NCBI GenBank assembly: GCA_964526285.1
Contig: CAZGIW010000008.1
Location: forward strand, 5,345 to 69,344
Direction of reading: 5' to 3'
Length of the DNA stretch: 64,000 nucleotides
From: CAYMAZ01 sp964526285
Lineage (GTDB): Bacteria; Bacteroidota; Bacteroidia; Bacteroidales; DTU049
Under the pieces are notes generated by a model. It ran no database searches and had not been told where the DNA came from. It worked only from the letters and a program-made list of their open reading frames with translations. A program made the position numbers and the translations under genes. Below, one piece after another: positions 42,191-54,300 of this stretch. The number at the start of each line of letters is the position of its first letter. Within the stretch, counting starts at the first letter, position 1.

Positions 42191-42925
42191 TCAGGATTTT
42201 TTATGTCTTTTGCGAATATTTCTAAATCGCAGGCGAATAACTCCCAGCACAGCTTCTTTAAAAATGCCCTTAGACATTTTGGATTGTCCTTCTGTGCGAT
42301 CAGTGAAAATAATTGGCACTTCAGTTATGGCAAAACCCAGTTTCCATGCAGTGTATTTCATTTCAATCTGAAAAGCATACCCAATAAAAGAAATCTTATC
42401 AAATCTGATAGTTTCCAGGACTTTACGTGAATAACATTTGAAACCGGCAGTGGCATCTTTAATTTTCATTCCTGTAATAAACCGAACATATTTACTTGCA
42501 AAATATGACATCAGGACTCTGCTCATAGGCCAGTTTACAACATTCACTCCTTTTACATATCTTGAGCCAATTGACATATCTGCTCCATCGTCATGACATG
42601 CTTTCCACAGCCTGATTAAATCATCAGGATTATGAGAGAAATCTGCATCCATCTCAAACATATAATTATATTCACGATCAAGAGCCCACTCAAATCCTCT
42701 GATATATGCTGTACCAAGACCCAACTTTCCTTCCCTGCAAACTAAAAACAATTTATCATTAAATTCTGTCATGAGACTACGAACGATATCCGCAGTTCCG
42801 TCGGGAGAGTTATCGTCTATCACCAATACATGAAAATCAGGAGTCAATGAAAGAACCTTTCGGATAATTTTTTCAATGTTTTCCTTTTCCTTATAAGTTG
42901 GAATTATAACCAGACGATCTGTCAC
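42191..42925 (-). CDS. polyprenol monophosphomannose synthase-type glycosyltransferase
   Basis: 244 residues, GT2 family, single-domain Dpm1 type without membrane anchor. LVIIPTYKEKENIEKIIRKV binds the nucleotide sugar, VLVIDDNSPDGTADIVRSL is the Asp-rich loop, EMDADFSHNPDDLIRL carries the DxD metal motif, and GSRYVKGVNVVNWP and DATAGFKCYSRKVLE are family signatures. It transfers a hexose, probably mannose, from GDP-sugar to polyprenyl phosphate for use in the envelope. A TATCTTTG element (minus strand, 42942-42949) lies 17 bases before the start. The dihydroorotase gene follows after 6 bases. Confidence 0.92.
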   Translation of the reverse strand: MTDRLVIIPTYKEKENIEKIIRKVLSLTPDFHVLVIDDNSPDGTADIVRSLMTEFNDKLFLVCREGKLGLGTAYIRGFEWALDREYNYMFEMDADFSHNPDDLIRLWKACHDDGADMSIGSRYVKGVNVVNWPMSRVLMSYFASKYVRFITGMKIKDATAGFKCYSRKVLETIRFDKISFIGYAFQIEMKYTAWKLGFAITEVPIIFTDRTEGQSKMSKGIFKEAVLGVIRLRFRNIRKRHKKS

Positions 42926-43197
42926 TCAATTATTTTTTTTACAAAGATAAACATATTATGAAGTGAATTAAAAAAAACACTACTGATTTTAATGATTTTT
43001 TAAAATTAATCTGCTTCTTATATGCAAAATAGCTCTATTCATAAGTATAATAAACGAGAAAAAAATGCTCTTCTTATAACTCAATAATTCTGTTGATATT
43101 GTTCTTTTATATGGAAAACAGTACGATTTAAAAAACAGAAGATGTAATCTGTGTATTGTTTTTTTATTAATTCTTGCAAATGAACATTGATTTACAT

Positions 43198-43205
43198 TAT
43201 CTTTA
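43198..43205 (+). promoter_or_regulatory. probable -7 element of lpxK
   Basis: TATCTTTA (one mismatch to TAnnTTTG) lies 21 bases after TTG at 43174-43176 and only 4 bases before the ATG at 43210. This places the transcript start at or very near the start codon. The spacing also argues against the earlier in-frame ATG at 43174. Confidence 0.45.
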
Positions 43206-43209
43206 CCAA

Positions 43210-44280
43210 ATGAATTTGTTTTTACGATTTCTGCTTGCCCCTTTTGCAATTTTTTATTATCTCATTATTCTGATGAGAAATAAAATGTTTGACATTGGGC
43301 TACTGAAGTCGGAAAATTATACTATTCCTATTATTTCTGTTGGGAATATTTCTACAGGTGGAACAGGAAAAACCCCACATACTGAATACATTATCAATCT
43401 TTTGCTTTCTGAATTCGGAGACTCTCAATTTGCTGTTTTAAGCAGAGGATACAAAAGAAAAACCCGGGGTTTTCTCATTGTTGATAATTCTCATACTCAT
43501 AACGATGCCGGAGATGAGCCATGTCAGTACAAAAAACATTTTTCAAACCACAATGTTATAGTTGCTGTTGATGCAAAAAGAAGGAGAGGTATTCGTAAAC
43601 TCATGCAAACCTATCCTGATTTGAAAGCCATCATTTTGGATGATGCATATCAACACAGATATGTCAAACCCGGTTTAAACATTTTATTAACTGATTTCTA
43701 TAAACCATTGTATCGAGACAGATTATTGCCATTTGGCAATCTTCGTGAGCCCAGAAAAAGTTCAAAAAGAGCTGATTTAATTATTATAACAAAATCTCCC
43801 CCTGTAATTTCTCCCATCGTGAGAAGAGATATTTTGCAACGACTCAAACCTAACAGAGAACAGAAATTGTTTTTCTCAAAAATTGTGTATGGGAATTTAA
43901 CTGAGATTAATAAGGATAATCAAATTGTTACAAAACCTTTATTTTCTACAATCTTCTTGCTAACAGGCATCGCCAATCCTTATCCGCTTGAAGAGCATCT
44001 GAAATCTATAAGTTTACAAATTGAAACATTTCATTTTGCTGACCATCATTCCTACTCTGATTATGATATTAAAAAAATTCTGTATAATTTTGACGCACAT
44101 TTATCAACAAATAAAATTATTGTGACTACCGAGAAGGATACAATGAGACTTCAATCCAATGAGATTTTAAAACTCATATCTGATTATCCTGTGTTTTATG
44201 TCCCCATTAAAGTTGAGCCAGATAAAAACGACAAAAATGAATTGCATCAAATAATCACAGAATATGTTAGAAAAAATTAA
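43210..44280 (+). CDS. lpxK: tetraacyldisaccharide 4'-kinase
   Basis: 356 residues from the ATG at 43210 (MNLFLRFLLAPFAIFYYLII), preferred over an ATG 12 codons earlier because family proteins begin here and the promoter lies between them. It phosphorylates the 4' position of the lipid A precursor at the inner membrane. The N-terminal membrane helix, PIISVGNISTGGTGKTPHTE (Walker A GGTGKT), AVLSRGYKRKTRGF, GDEPCQYKKH, and AIILDDAYQHRYVKPGLNIL (Walker B and DDxxQHR) are all typical. Its last 17 bases overlap punA, so the two are translationally coupled. Confidence 0.94.
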   Translation: MNLFLRFLLAPFAIFYYLIILMRNKMFDIGLLKSENYTIPIISVGNISTGGTGKTPHTEYIINLLLSEFGDSQFAVLSRGYKRKTRGFLIVDNSHTHNDAGDEPCQYKKHFSNHNVIVAVDAKRRRGIRKLMQTYPDLKAIILDDAYQHRYVKPGLNILLTDFYKPLYRDRLLPFGNLREPRKSSKRADLIIITKSPPVISPIVRRDILQRLKPNREQKLFFSKIVYGNLTEINKDNQIVTKPLFSTIFLLTGIANPYPLEEHLKSISLQIETFHFADHHSYSDYDIKKILYNFDAHLSTNKIIVTTEKDTMRLQSNEILKLISDYPVFYVPIKVEPDKNDKNELHQIITEYVRKN

Positions 44281-45076
44281 AGAAACAACCAAATTTATTA
44301 AAACAAGAATTACCGAACAGCCTGAAATTGGTATTATTTTAGGTTCGGGTTTGGGTAACCTTGGTGAAAACATTGAAAATCCCGTTTATATTCCCTATTC
44401 AGAAATTCCAAATTTTCCTGTTTCTACTGTAAAAGGACATAAAGGAAGAATGATTTTTGGAAATTTCGGAGGCAAAAGAGTGATTGCACTTCAGGGGCGT
44501 TTTCATTTTTATGAAGGTTATTCTATGAAAGAAGTAACATTTCCAATCAGAGTTTTTAAAGAACTTGGCATTGGGCTGCTAATTCTATCCAATGCTGCCG
44601 GAGGGATGAACCCTGCTCATAAAATCGGCGACATTATGATAATAAATGATCACATTAATATGTTTCCTACCAATCCGTTGATGGGTCATAATGAAGATTC
44701 TCTGGGGCCACGTTTCCCCGATATGAGCGAACCCTATGACCTGTCATTGATTGAAAAAATGAACGAAATTGCAAAGAAAAACAATATTCATGTTCACAAT
44801 GGAGTCTATGTTGGTGTTTCAGGTCCCTGTTTTGAGACTCCCGCTGAATACAGAGCATTTCGCATACTTGGAGGAGATACAGTAGGAATGTCAACTGTTC
44901 CCGAAGTCATCGCTGCACGTCATGGAGGAATTCCATGTTTTGCCTGCAGTGTAATTACTGATTTGGGAGGTGGAGAAATTGCCGAAAAAGTATCACACGA
45001 AGATGTGATTAAAGCAGCAAATGCTGCTGAACCTGTACTTACACTACTCATAAGACAACTTGTTGAGCAAATATAG
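44264..45076 (+). CDS. punA: purine nucleoside phosphorylase
   Basis: 270 residues, trimeric type (PNP/MTAP family) that splits inosine or guanosine with phosphate to base and ribose-1-phosphate in the cytoplasm. GIILGSGLGNLGENIE binds phosphate. VKGHKGRMIFGNFGGKRVIA, LQGRFHFYEGYSMKEVTFPI, LILSNAAGGMNPAH, VYVGVSGPCFETPAEYRAF and GGDTVGMSTVPEVIAARH are family signatures, with Asn of VITDLGGG reduced to Asp, a substitution that would affect purine preference. Overlaps lpxK by 17 bases, as in other Bacteroidota. Ends in front of a double terminator region. Confidence 0.94.
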   Translation: MLEKIKETTKFIKTRITEQPEIGIILGSGLGNLGENIENPVYIPYSEIPNFPVSTVKGHKGRMIFGNFGGKRVIALQGRFHFYEGYSMKEVTFPIRVFKELGIGLLILSNAAGGMNPAHKIGDIMIINDHINMFPTNPLMGHNEDSLGPRFPDMSEPYDLSLIEKMNEIAKKNNIHVHNGVYVGVSGPCFETPAEYRAFRILGGDTVGMSTVPEVIAARHGGIPCFACSVITDLGGGEIAEKVSHEDVIKAANAAEPVLTLLIRQLVEQI

Positions 45077-45228
45077 ATTACTTGAGTTTCATTGACTCAA
45101 ACCAGTCGCCACGGCTTTCCCAAATTACAGCAATTTTATTATGCTGGTTTTGTTAAAACAGGTGTTTTCCCATATCCATACAGGTAAAAACACGTATAGG
45201 CTGATAACATAATCATTGTATTTTTGTT

Positions 45229-45310
45229 TCACATACCGGGGGGTAATTACAAGTATTTCTTCTGAAATACAGAAAAAAAAGAGAAGCCATAAAGAGGCTC
45301 TCTTTTTTTT
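45229..45310 (+). ncRNA. candidate small RNA
   Basis: Between punA and the giant gene. TATTTTTG (45219-45226) fits the -7 consensus, though no TTG lies at the right distance upstream. A hairpin GTATTTC/GAAATAC with loop TTCT (45253-45270) follows, then a terminator (45271-45310). The transcript would be about 82 bases. There is no ORF. It is a candidate only; it could also be a readthrough leader. Confidence 0.3.
45271..45310 (+). terminator. rho-independent terminator
   Basis: GAGAAGCC and GGCTCTC pair around ATAAAGA with one bulged A, flanked by an A-run before and nine T's after. It works for rightward transcripts such as punA or the candidate RNA, and the A-run also permits leftward function. 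Confidence 0.75.
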
Positions 45311-45316
45311 TATACA

Positions 45317-45357
45317 TAAAAAACAGGGATTGCTTTTTCAAGACAATCCCTGTTTTT
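45317..45357. terminator. bidirectional rho-independent terminator
   Basis: Perfect 9-bp stem CAGGGATTG/CAATCCCTG (45324-45332 and 45344-45352), with A-run on the left (45317-45323) and T-run on the right (45353-45357). It ends transcription both from punA and, on the minus strand, from the giant gene, whose stop codon is 17 bases away. Confidence 0.85.
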
Positions 45358-45373
45358 ATTAGACTTATTCAAT

Positions 45374-48300
45374 TTACTGAATAATCAATAGCTTTTCAAA
45401 CTGGCCTTCGGTTGACACAAATCTGATTCTGTATGCACCTGCAGCTGTATCTGTAAGTGAAACAGGATGAACTGTACCATTTGTAATATTACTTACATTT
45501 TCACTGTAAATAATTCGTCCAGTGATATCATAGATTACAATATCAAACTCAGTGTATTTTCCATCCACCATGAATGATATGTTGAATTTTCCATCATCTG
45601 ATGGATTGGGATAAATTGTTACATATGAATCATTATCAAATTCATGTACTGAAACGGTAATAGATAATGTTAAACTGAATTCATCCTCACATATACCATT
45701 GTATGCAGTTAATGTAACTGTTTTCATACCTGAACTGGTATAAGTGTGAATCGGATGTTTGTCAGTTGATGAATTTCCATCACCAAAGTCCCACAGATAG
45801 GATGTGGCATTGGTTGATGTATTGATAAATGACACTGTGTAGTTTGTAATCGCGTAGGTAAACTCAGCTTCAGGCACAGCAAACACCTCAATCTCATATG
45901 GATCAGTGTATCCTGATGCACAGCTTCCGCTTTGTACAATTGCTCTATAATGCCATGTACCTGCCTGATTTGGCACTTCAGTATAGGTTGGTGAATTGCT
46001 CATTGGGATATCAATCCACGCACCCATATTAACACGTTTCTGCCATCCCACAACAGAACCTGTGAATCCGGTTACAACCATGATATCTGTAGATTCTCCA
46101 AGGCAGATTTCAGTCTCATTTCCGTCAATTATGCCCGGAATTGTCGTTGAACCAACCTGAATTGTTACCATGTTTGTACTTGTAGAACCACATGATCCAC
46201 TTCCAATTTCAACTCTGAAATCCCATGTTCCGGGAGTTGATATAACTTCTGAGTATGTATTAGCTGTATGCGCTATATCAATCCATGTACCAGCATTGAG
46301 GCGTTTTTGCCATTGAACAATGGTACCTGTGTATCCGCTCACCGTCATCAGTCCTGTTGATTCATTTTCACAAATCGCAGAGTTTGAAGCAGACAGTGTT
46401 CCAGCTACAGGCAATGCATGAACATTGATTGCAACAATATTGGATGTCAGTTCATCACAAGCTCCGTTCTGAACTTCAACACGGTATTCATACAACCCTG
46501 ATGTTGCTGGAGTATCAGTATATACATCATTTGTAACAGCAATATCAATCCAGCTTCCACCATCAACTCTGTATTGCCATTTCACAACGCTTCCTGTATA
46601 AGCAGATAAAGTCATCACATCAGTATCAGCACCAAGACAAATATCAGTCATTACTGCTGAAAGAACGCCGGCAACAGTTGTTTCATCAACAGTAACAATT
46701 GCTGCAACTGAGTATGCGCTTCCACATGTTCCGCTCTCCACTTCAGCACGATAATGCCAAACTCCGGCTGAAACTGGAATTTCACTATATGTATCTGCTG
46801 TGTGTGCAATATCTGTCCAGTTGACACCATCATCTGATTTTTGCCACCTGACCACATTTCCTGTGTATCCTGTAAGTGTGAGAATACCTGTTGAATAACC
46901 TTCACAAATTGAAGTTGTGCCATCAACAAATCCTGCAACCACAGTAGGATATACATCTATCAGCCAGATATTGGAATATTCAGCACCACAGACTCCACTT
47001 TGCACTTCCACTCTGTATTCATATGTTCCTGCCAATAATGGAGTTTCGTTGTATGTTGATGAGGTGTGTGTGATATCTGTCCATACACCACCATCAAATC
47101 TGTATTGCCATTGAACGATGTTCCCTTCATATCCTGAAAGCGTCATCAATCCTGTGGGAGCACCAATACAAATCTGAGTATTCAATCCGGCAAGTGTGCC
47201 TGCATCGGTAGCCGGATCAACACTTACAAACTGAACTGTTGAATTGGCTGTTCCGCATGCTCCACTTTCAACCACAACACGATAATACCATGTTCCGGTT
47301 GATGATGGAATTTCCTGATATGTATTGGATGTATGTGAAATATCAGTCCAGATTGCACCATCATCTGACTTCTGCCATTTTACAATGTTTCCACTGTATG
47401 CTGTCAATGTCAAAACAGGTGTTTGTGAACCTTCACAAATTGTTACACCTCCGTTTGTCAAAACACCTGCTGCTAGTGCAGGATCTACAGTAACTGACAC
47501 AACATCTGAGTATGCTGTACCACATGAACCACTCTCTACAAATACACGATATTCATAAAGTCCTGCTGTTGCTGGCACTTCTGAATATGTTGCACCTGTG
47601 TGCAAAATGTCTGTCCATGTTCCTCCATTGAAACGATATTCCCATTTAACAATGTTTTCTGAATATCCGGAAAGTGTCATCAAAGGAGTTGATGCTCCAA
47701 CACAAATTGTTCCGCCACCACTGAGTGTTCCTGTATTCAAAGGAGGATCCACAACGATCGTAACAGCATTAGAGAACATTTCACTGACGCCCATTACAAC
47801 AGCTCTGTATTGCCATGTTCCGGGAGCAGAAGGTGTTTCAAAATAGAAGTTTGCTGTATGAGTAATTGGCATCCATGCACCTCCGTCAAGTGATTTTTCC
47901 CAACGTATAATTGTACCAGTATAGCCTGTGAGTGACATCAATCCAGTAGAAGCTCCAAAACAGATTGGAGAATTACCACCTGAAAGAGTTCCAGGGTCAG
48001 CTCCGTCAACTATAACAGTTGCAATTGATGAGTATTGTGATGTACAAACACCGCTTGAAATAACAACACGGTACTCCCATGTTCCTGACAAGGCTGGAGT
48101 TTCTGAGTATGTAACACCTGTATGAGTGATATCAACCCATCCGCCTCCATTGTGTTGCTTTTGCCATTTTGTTATGGTTCCGCTATGTCCTGATAATGTC
48201 AGGGTTCCTGTTGGATCCCCGAGGAAGATGTTTGTAAGTGCCGGATTTACAGTACCACCAACTGCCATAGGGTACACTGTAATTGTGTGAGCAGTTGATA

Positions 48301-51300
48301 ATGCAGTACCACATGTTCCACTTTGAATCTGTGCTCTGTATGAATATGTACCGGCAAGTCCTGGTGTTTCCGAATAGGTTGCTCCTGTGTGTGGAATATC
48401 TGTCCACATTCCACCATTATAGCTGACCTGCCATTTTACAATACTTCCTGCATAACCACTCAGTGTCATGGTGCCTGTTGACTGTCCAAGACAAAGTTCT
48501 GTTGATGGACCTGTTAAGTTTCCACCCACAGTAAGAGGATAAACAGTGATAGTAAACATTGCAGATTCAAGCTGTCCGCAAACACCACTTTGAACAACAG
48601 CACGATAATTCCAGGTTCCTGCTGATGAGGGCACCTCTGAATATGTTGTTGTTGTATTAGTGATATCAGTCCAAACTCCTGCATTAAGCTGTTTCTGCCA
48701 TTTGACAATTGTGCCAGTATGACCGCTGAGTGTTAGTGTACCTGTATTTGTACCAAGGCACAATTCTGTTAAAGTACCACCCACACTACCCGCAACCGTG
48801 GCAGGATAAACTGTAATTGTATGGGTTGTTGAATAAGTCACATTACAAACACCACTTTGTATAACAGCACGGTACACATATGTTCCGGCTGTTCCTGGAG
48901 TTTCAGAATGCGTTGTTGAATTATTCACGATATTCTGCCATGCACCGCCGTCAACACTACGCTCCCATCTAACAATTGTTCCTGTATGTGCTGACAGAGT
49001 CATAGTTCCGGTTGATGAACCAACACAAATTTCAGTGTTCGCTCCGGCAACATTTCCTCCTACAGACACTGGATATACAGTAATTGTATGAGCTGATGAA
49101 AACTGAGTTCCGCAAATACCACTCTGAACTTCAGCACGATATTCCCATACTCCGGCTGTACCGGGTACTTCAGAATAAGTTGCACCTGTGTGAGAAATAT
49201 CAGTCCAGCCTCCACCATTGAGTTGTTTCTGCCATTTTACAATTGTGCCTGTGTAACCTGACAGTGTTAGTGTTCCTGTTGAATTGCCAAGACAAATTTC
49301 AGTATTGGCACCTGAAACAGATCCACCTGCAGTAACAGGATAAACAGTAATTGTGTGAATTCCTGAGAATGCTGTACCACAACTACCACTTTCAAGCTGA
49401 GCACGATATTCATAAGTTCCGGCAAGTGCTGGCACTTCTGAATAAGTTGCTCCTGTATGTGGTATATCAACCCAGCCTCCTGCATTGATTTGCCTTTGCC
49501 ATTTTACAATTGTTCCTGAATGTCCGGAAAGTGTTAATGTTCCTGTTGGCTGTCCAAGACAAATTTCTGTGGTTGCCGCTGTCACATTGCCACCTGCAAC
49601 TGGAGGATAAACAGTGATTGTATGCTCTGCTGAGTTTTCTTCTCCGCAAACACCACTCTTAACCACAGCACGATATGCATATGTTCCTGCTGCTCCGGGC
49701 ACTGCTGAATATGTGGGATTGGTGTGTGCAATATTTGTCCATGCCCCACCATCAACACTTACCTGCCAATTAAGAATTGTACCTGTATATCCACCAAGTG
49801 TTAATGTTCCTGTGGATGCGCCAAGGCAAATTTCTGTATTGGGTCCTGTAACTGCTCCTGCAACTGTTGCAGGGTGAACTGTAATTGTATGTGCTGTAGA
49901 ATTTGCAGTACCGCAGCTTCCGCTTTGAACAACTGCACGATATGCATATGTTCCTGATGATGCTGGTACTTCTGAATAGGTTGCTCCAGTATGTGCAATA
50001 TCTGTCCATGCTCCACCATCAACACTTACCTGCCATTTCACAATACTACCAGTATAACCTCCAAGTGTAAGTGTTCCTGTATTGCTACCAATACAAATTT
50101 CTGTTTCCACACCGGTTACATTGCCTCCAACTGTGACAGGATGTACAATCAACATATGAACAGTTGAAAAATCAGCAGCACAAACGCCACTCTGAACCTG
50201 TGCACGATATTCATAATTACCTGCAAGTGCTGGTACTTCTGAGTATATTGTTCCTGTATGAGTTATATCAACCCATCCACCTCCATTGTATTGTCTCTGC
50301 CATTTCAGAATAGTTCCTGTATGGCCTGATAATGTCAGATTACCTGTTGTATTTCCAAGACAAACATCTGCTACTCCGGATATAGTGCCTCCAACGGTTA
50401 ACGGATTTACTTCAATGGTAGCAGGAGCCGAGAATAATTCTACAGTTGTAAACACAACAGCTCTGTAATCCCAAATGCCGGATGAAGATGGAACCTCACT
50501 ATAGGTATCCAGTGTATGGGCTATAGGACTCCATGCACCGCCATCAACTCTCTTTTCCCATCTTACAATAGAACCACTGTAGCCTGTCAGTGTCATAATC
50601 CCTGTGTTACTGCCCAAGCAAATGGGTGAATTACCTCCGATAACACCACCTGCATCAGAAGGTAACACTTCTATCTGAACAAAAGTTGAGAATTCCTCTG
50701 AACACACTCCACTTTGAACTACAGCTCTGTAATCCCAGAAACCAATAAGATTGGGAGTTTCTGAAAACACAGTACCTGTAAACGGGATATCAGTCCAGGG
50801 ACCTCCGTCATGACGTTTTTGCCATCTTACAACACTTCCTGTGTGTCCTGATAGAGTAATATTATCCGTAGGTTGTCCGATAAATATTTGAACAATACCA
50901 GTTGAAGTACTACCTCCTACTGTTAAAGGATTAACGGTAATTGAATGTGCTGCTGAGAAAGCTTCAGCACAAACACCGCTTTGAACTACAGCACGATATT
51001 CCCAAACTCCTGACAATGCAGGTGTTTCTGAATAGGTTGCGGCTGTATGAACAATATTTACCCAACCACCACCATTGTGTTGTCTTTGCCATCTTACAAT
51101 ATTGCCTGTATAACCGCCAAGAGTTAATGTACCTGTAGCGCTTCCGAGACAAATCTCTGTACTGGCTCCGGTCACACTTCCGGCAACAGTTGCCGGATAA
51201 ACTGTAATTGTATGAGCTGAAGAGTATTCAACAGCACATGTTCCGCTTTGAACTACAGCACGATATTGATATACTCCTGGTGTACCGGGCGTTGCTGAAT

Positions 51301-54300
51301 GTGTTGTGGTTGTGTTTGTTATATTTTGCCATGCACCACCATCAATACTACGCTCCCATCTTACTACTGAACCAGTATGACCAGTTAAGTTCATTGCACC
51401 CGTTGAAGCACCAAGACAAATTTCTGTGGTTGCTCCTGAAACACTACCACCAACAGTAACAGGATGAACTGTGATTGAATGTGCTGCTGAAAAAGCTTCA
51501 GCACAAACACCACTTTGAACTACAGCACGATATTCCCAAACTCCTGACAATGCAGGTGTTTCTGAATAGGTTGCGGCTGTATGAACAATATTTACCCAAC
51601 CACCACCATTGTGTTGTCTTTGCCATCTTACAATATTGCCTGTATAACCGCCAAGAGTTAATGTACCTGTAGCGCTTCCGAGACAAATCTCTGTACTGGC
51701 TCCGATCACACTTCCGGCAACAGTTGCCGGATAAACTGTCATTGCATGAGCTGAAGAGTATTCAACAGCACAAGATCCACTTTGAACTACAGCACGATAC
51801 TGATAGTTACCAGCTGTGCCTGGTGTTTCTGAATGTGTTGTGGTTGTGTTGACAATATTTTGCCATGCTCCACCATCAATACTACGCTCCCATCTTACCA
51901 CGGTACCTGTATGACCTGAAAGAGTCATTGTTCCGGTTGAACTGCCAAGACAAATCTCAGTGGTTGCACCTGAAACACTTCCTCCAACTGTAAGAGGATG
52001 AACTTCTATTGAATGAGATGTTGAGAAAGCTTCCCCACAAATACCACTCTGAACAGCAGCACGATATTCATATATGCCTGCTGTTGCAGGTGTTTCTGAA
52101 TATGTAGCAGCAACATGAGCAATATCTTGCCATACACCACCGTCTATACTACGCTGCCATTTTGTAATAGTGCCTGAATACCCTCCCAGTGTCATTGTTC
52201 CAGTTGATGAACCAAGACAGATTTCAGAATTCACGCCTGTTACACTTCCTGCAACAGTTGCAGGATAAACTGTAATTGTATGTGCAGTTGAAAAATCATT
52301 TGAACAAGTTCCGCTTTTCACTTCAGCTCTGTAATCCCATACTCCTGTTCCGGAAGGTGTTTCACTGTAAGTAGTATTTGTATTCGTAATACTTGTCCAC
52401 ACACCACCATCCACGCGTTTTTGCCATCTCACAACAGAACCTGTGTGGCCTGACAATGTCATCACTCCTGTGGGATCTCCCATACAGATTTCTGTTGTTG
52501 CTCCATTCACAGCTCCCGCAACAGTCACAGGATAAACTGTAATTGTATGTAGTGTTGAATAGGCTTCAGGGCACAAACCACTCTGAACTACAGCACGGTA
52601 TTCCCATACACCTGCAGTTAATGGTGTTTCATTATAAGTAGTGTTTGTATTTGAAATATCAGTCCAGCCACCACCGTTAAGTTGTTTTTGCCACTTAACA
52701 ATTGTACCTGTATGGCCTGATAGCGTCATAATTCCGGTTTCAAGTCCAAGACATATCTCAGTATTTGCTCCGCTTACAGTTCCTCCGGCTGATCCGGGAT
52801 TCACTGTAATGGCAAACACAACTGAGTATTCTGAAGCACAATTGCCACTCTGCACCTCTGTTCTGTATTCCCAAAGACCTTCTGAAGCTGGTATTTCACT
52901 ATGTGTTGTGGTTGTGTTGGTAATATTTGTCCATCCACCACCATTAAGTTGTCTTTGCCATCTTACAACCGAACCGGTATGACCTGAAAGTGTCATTGTT
53001 CCGGTTGACTCGCCTAGACAAATCTGTGTATTTGGGCCATTCACAGCTCCACCAACTGTCACAGGATGAACTGTTATTGTATGTGTAGCTGAATATGATT
53101 CTGCACAAGAGCCGCTTTGTACAACGGCACGATACTGATAGCTACCAGCTGTGCCTGGTGTTTCTGAATGTGTTGTGGTTGTGTTGGCTATTGATGTCCA
53201 GCCACCTCCGTCAATATTGCGTTCCCATCTTACAATAGAACCTGTATGACCTGATAATGTGAGGGTGCCCGTTGAGGCTCCAAGGCAAATCTGTGTTGCT
53301 GCCGCTGTTACACTACCACCAACTGAAGCAGGATGCACTGTAATTGTATGAAGACTTGAGTAAACAGATGTGCAATTGCCACTTCTGACTTCAACACGAT
53401 AATCATAAACTCCGGCTGTCCCTGGTGTTTCTGAATGAGTCGTTGTCGTATTGGCAATATTTGTCCAAATACCACCGTCAATTCTTCTTTGCCATCTGAC
53501 AATTGAACCAGTATGCCCTGAAAGTGTCATAGTGCCTGTATTGGCTCCAAGACAAATTTCTGTATTGACACCATTGAGTGTTCCTCCAACAGAAACAGGA
53601 TGCACTGTGATTGTATGAGCCGCCGAGAATGTTTCGGCACATGAGCCGCTTTGAACTACAGCACGATACTGATAGCTACCAGCTGTGCCTGGTGTTTCTG
53701 AATGGGTTGTGGTTGTGTTGGCTATTGATGTCCAGCCACCTCCGTCAATATTGCGTTCCCATCTTACAATAGAACCAGTATGCCCGGATAATGTCAGTGT
53801 GCCTGTTGAGGCTCCCAGACATATCTGTGTTGCAGCTGCTGAAACACTTCCACCAACTGAAGCAGGATGCACTGTAATTGTATGAAGACTTGAATAAACA
53901 GATGTGCAATTGCCGCTTCTGACCTCAACGCGATAATCATAAACACCTGCTAACACAGGAGTCTCAGAATGCGATGTTGTTGTATTAGCAATGTTTGTCC
54001 ACCCGCCTCCATCAATTCTTCTTTGCCATCTGACAACCGAGCCTGTGTGACCTGATAGAGTCATAGTGCCAGTATTGGCTCCAAGACAAATTTCTGTATT
54101 GACACCATTGAGAGTACCTCCAACAGAGACAGGATGCACTGTGATTGTATGAGCCGCTGAGAATGTTTCGGCACATGATCCGCTTTTCACAACAGCACGA
54201 TACTGATAACTTCCGGCTGTTCCGGGAGTTTCTGAGTGAGTTGTGGTTGTGTTTGCAATTGTTGTCCAACCACCTCCGTCAATATTACGCTCCCATCTGA

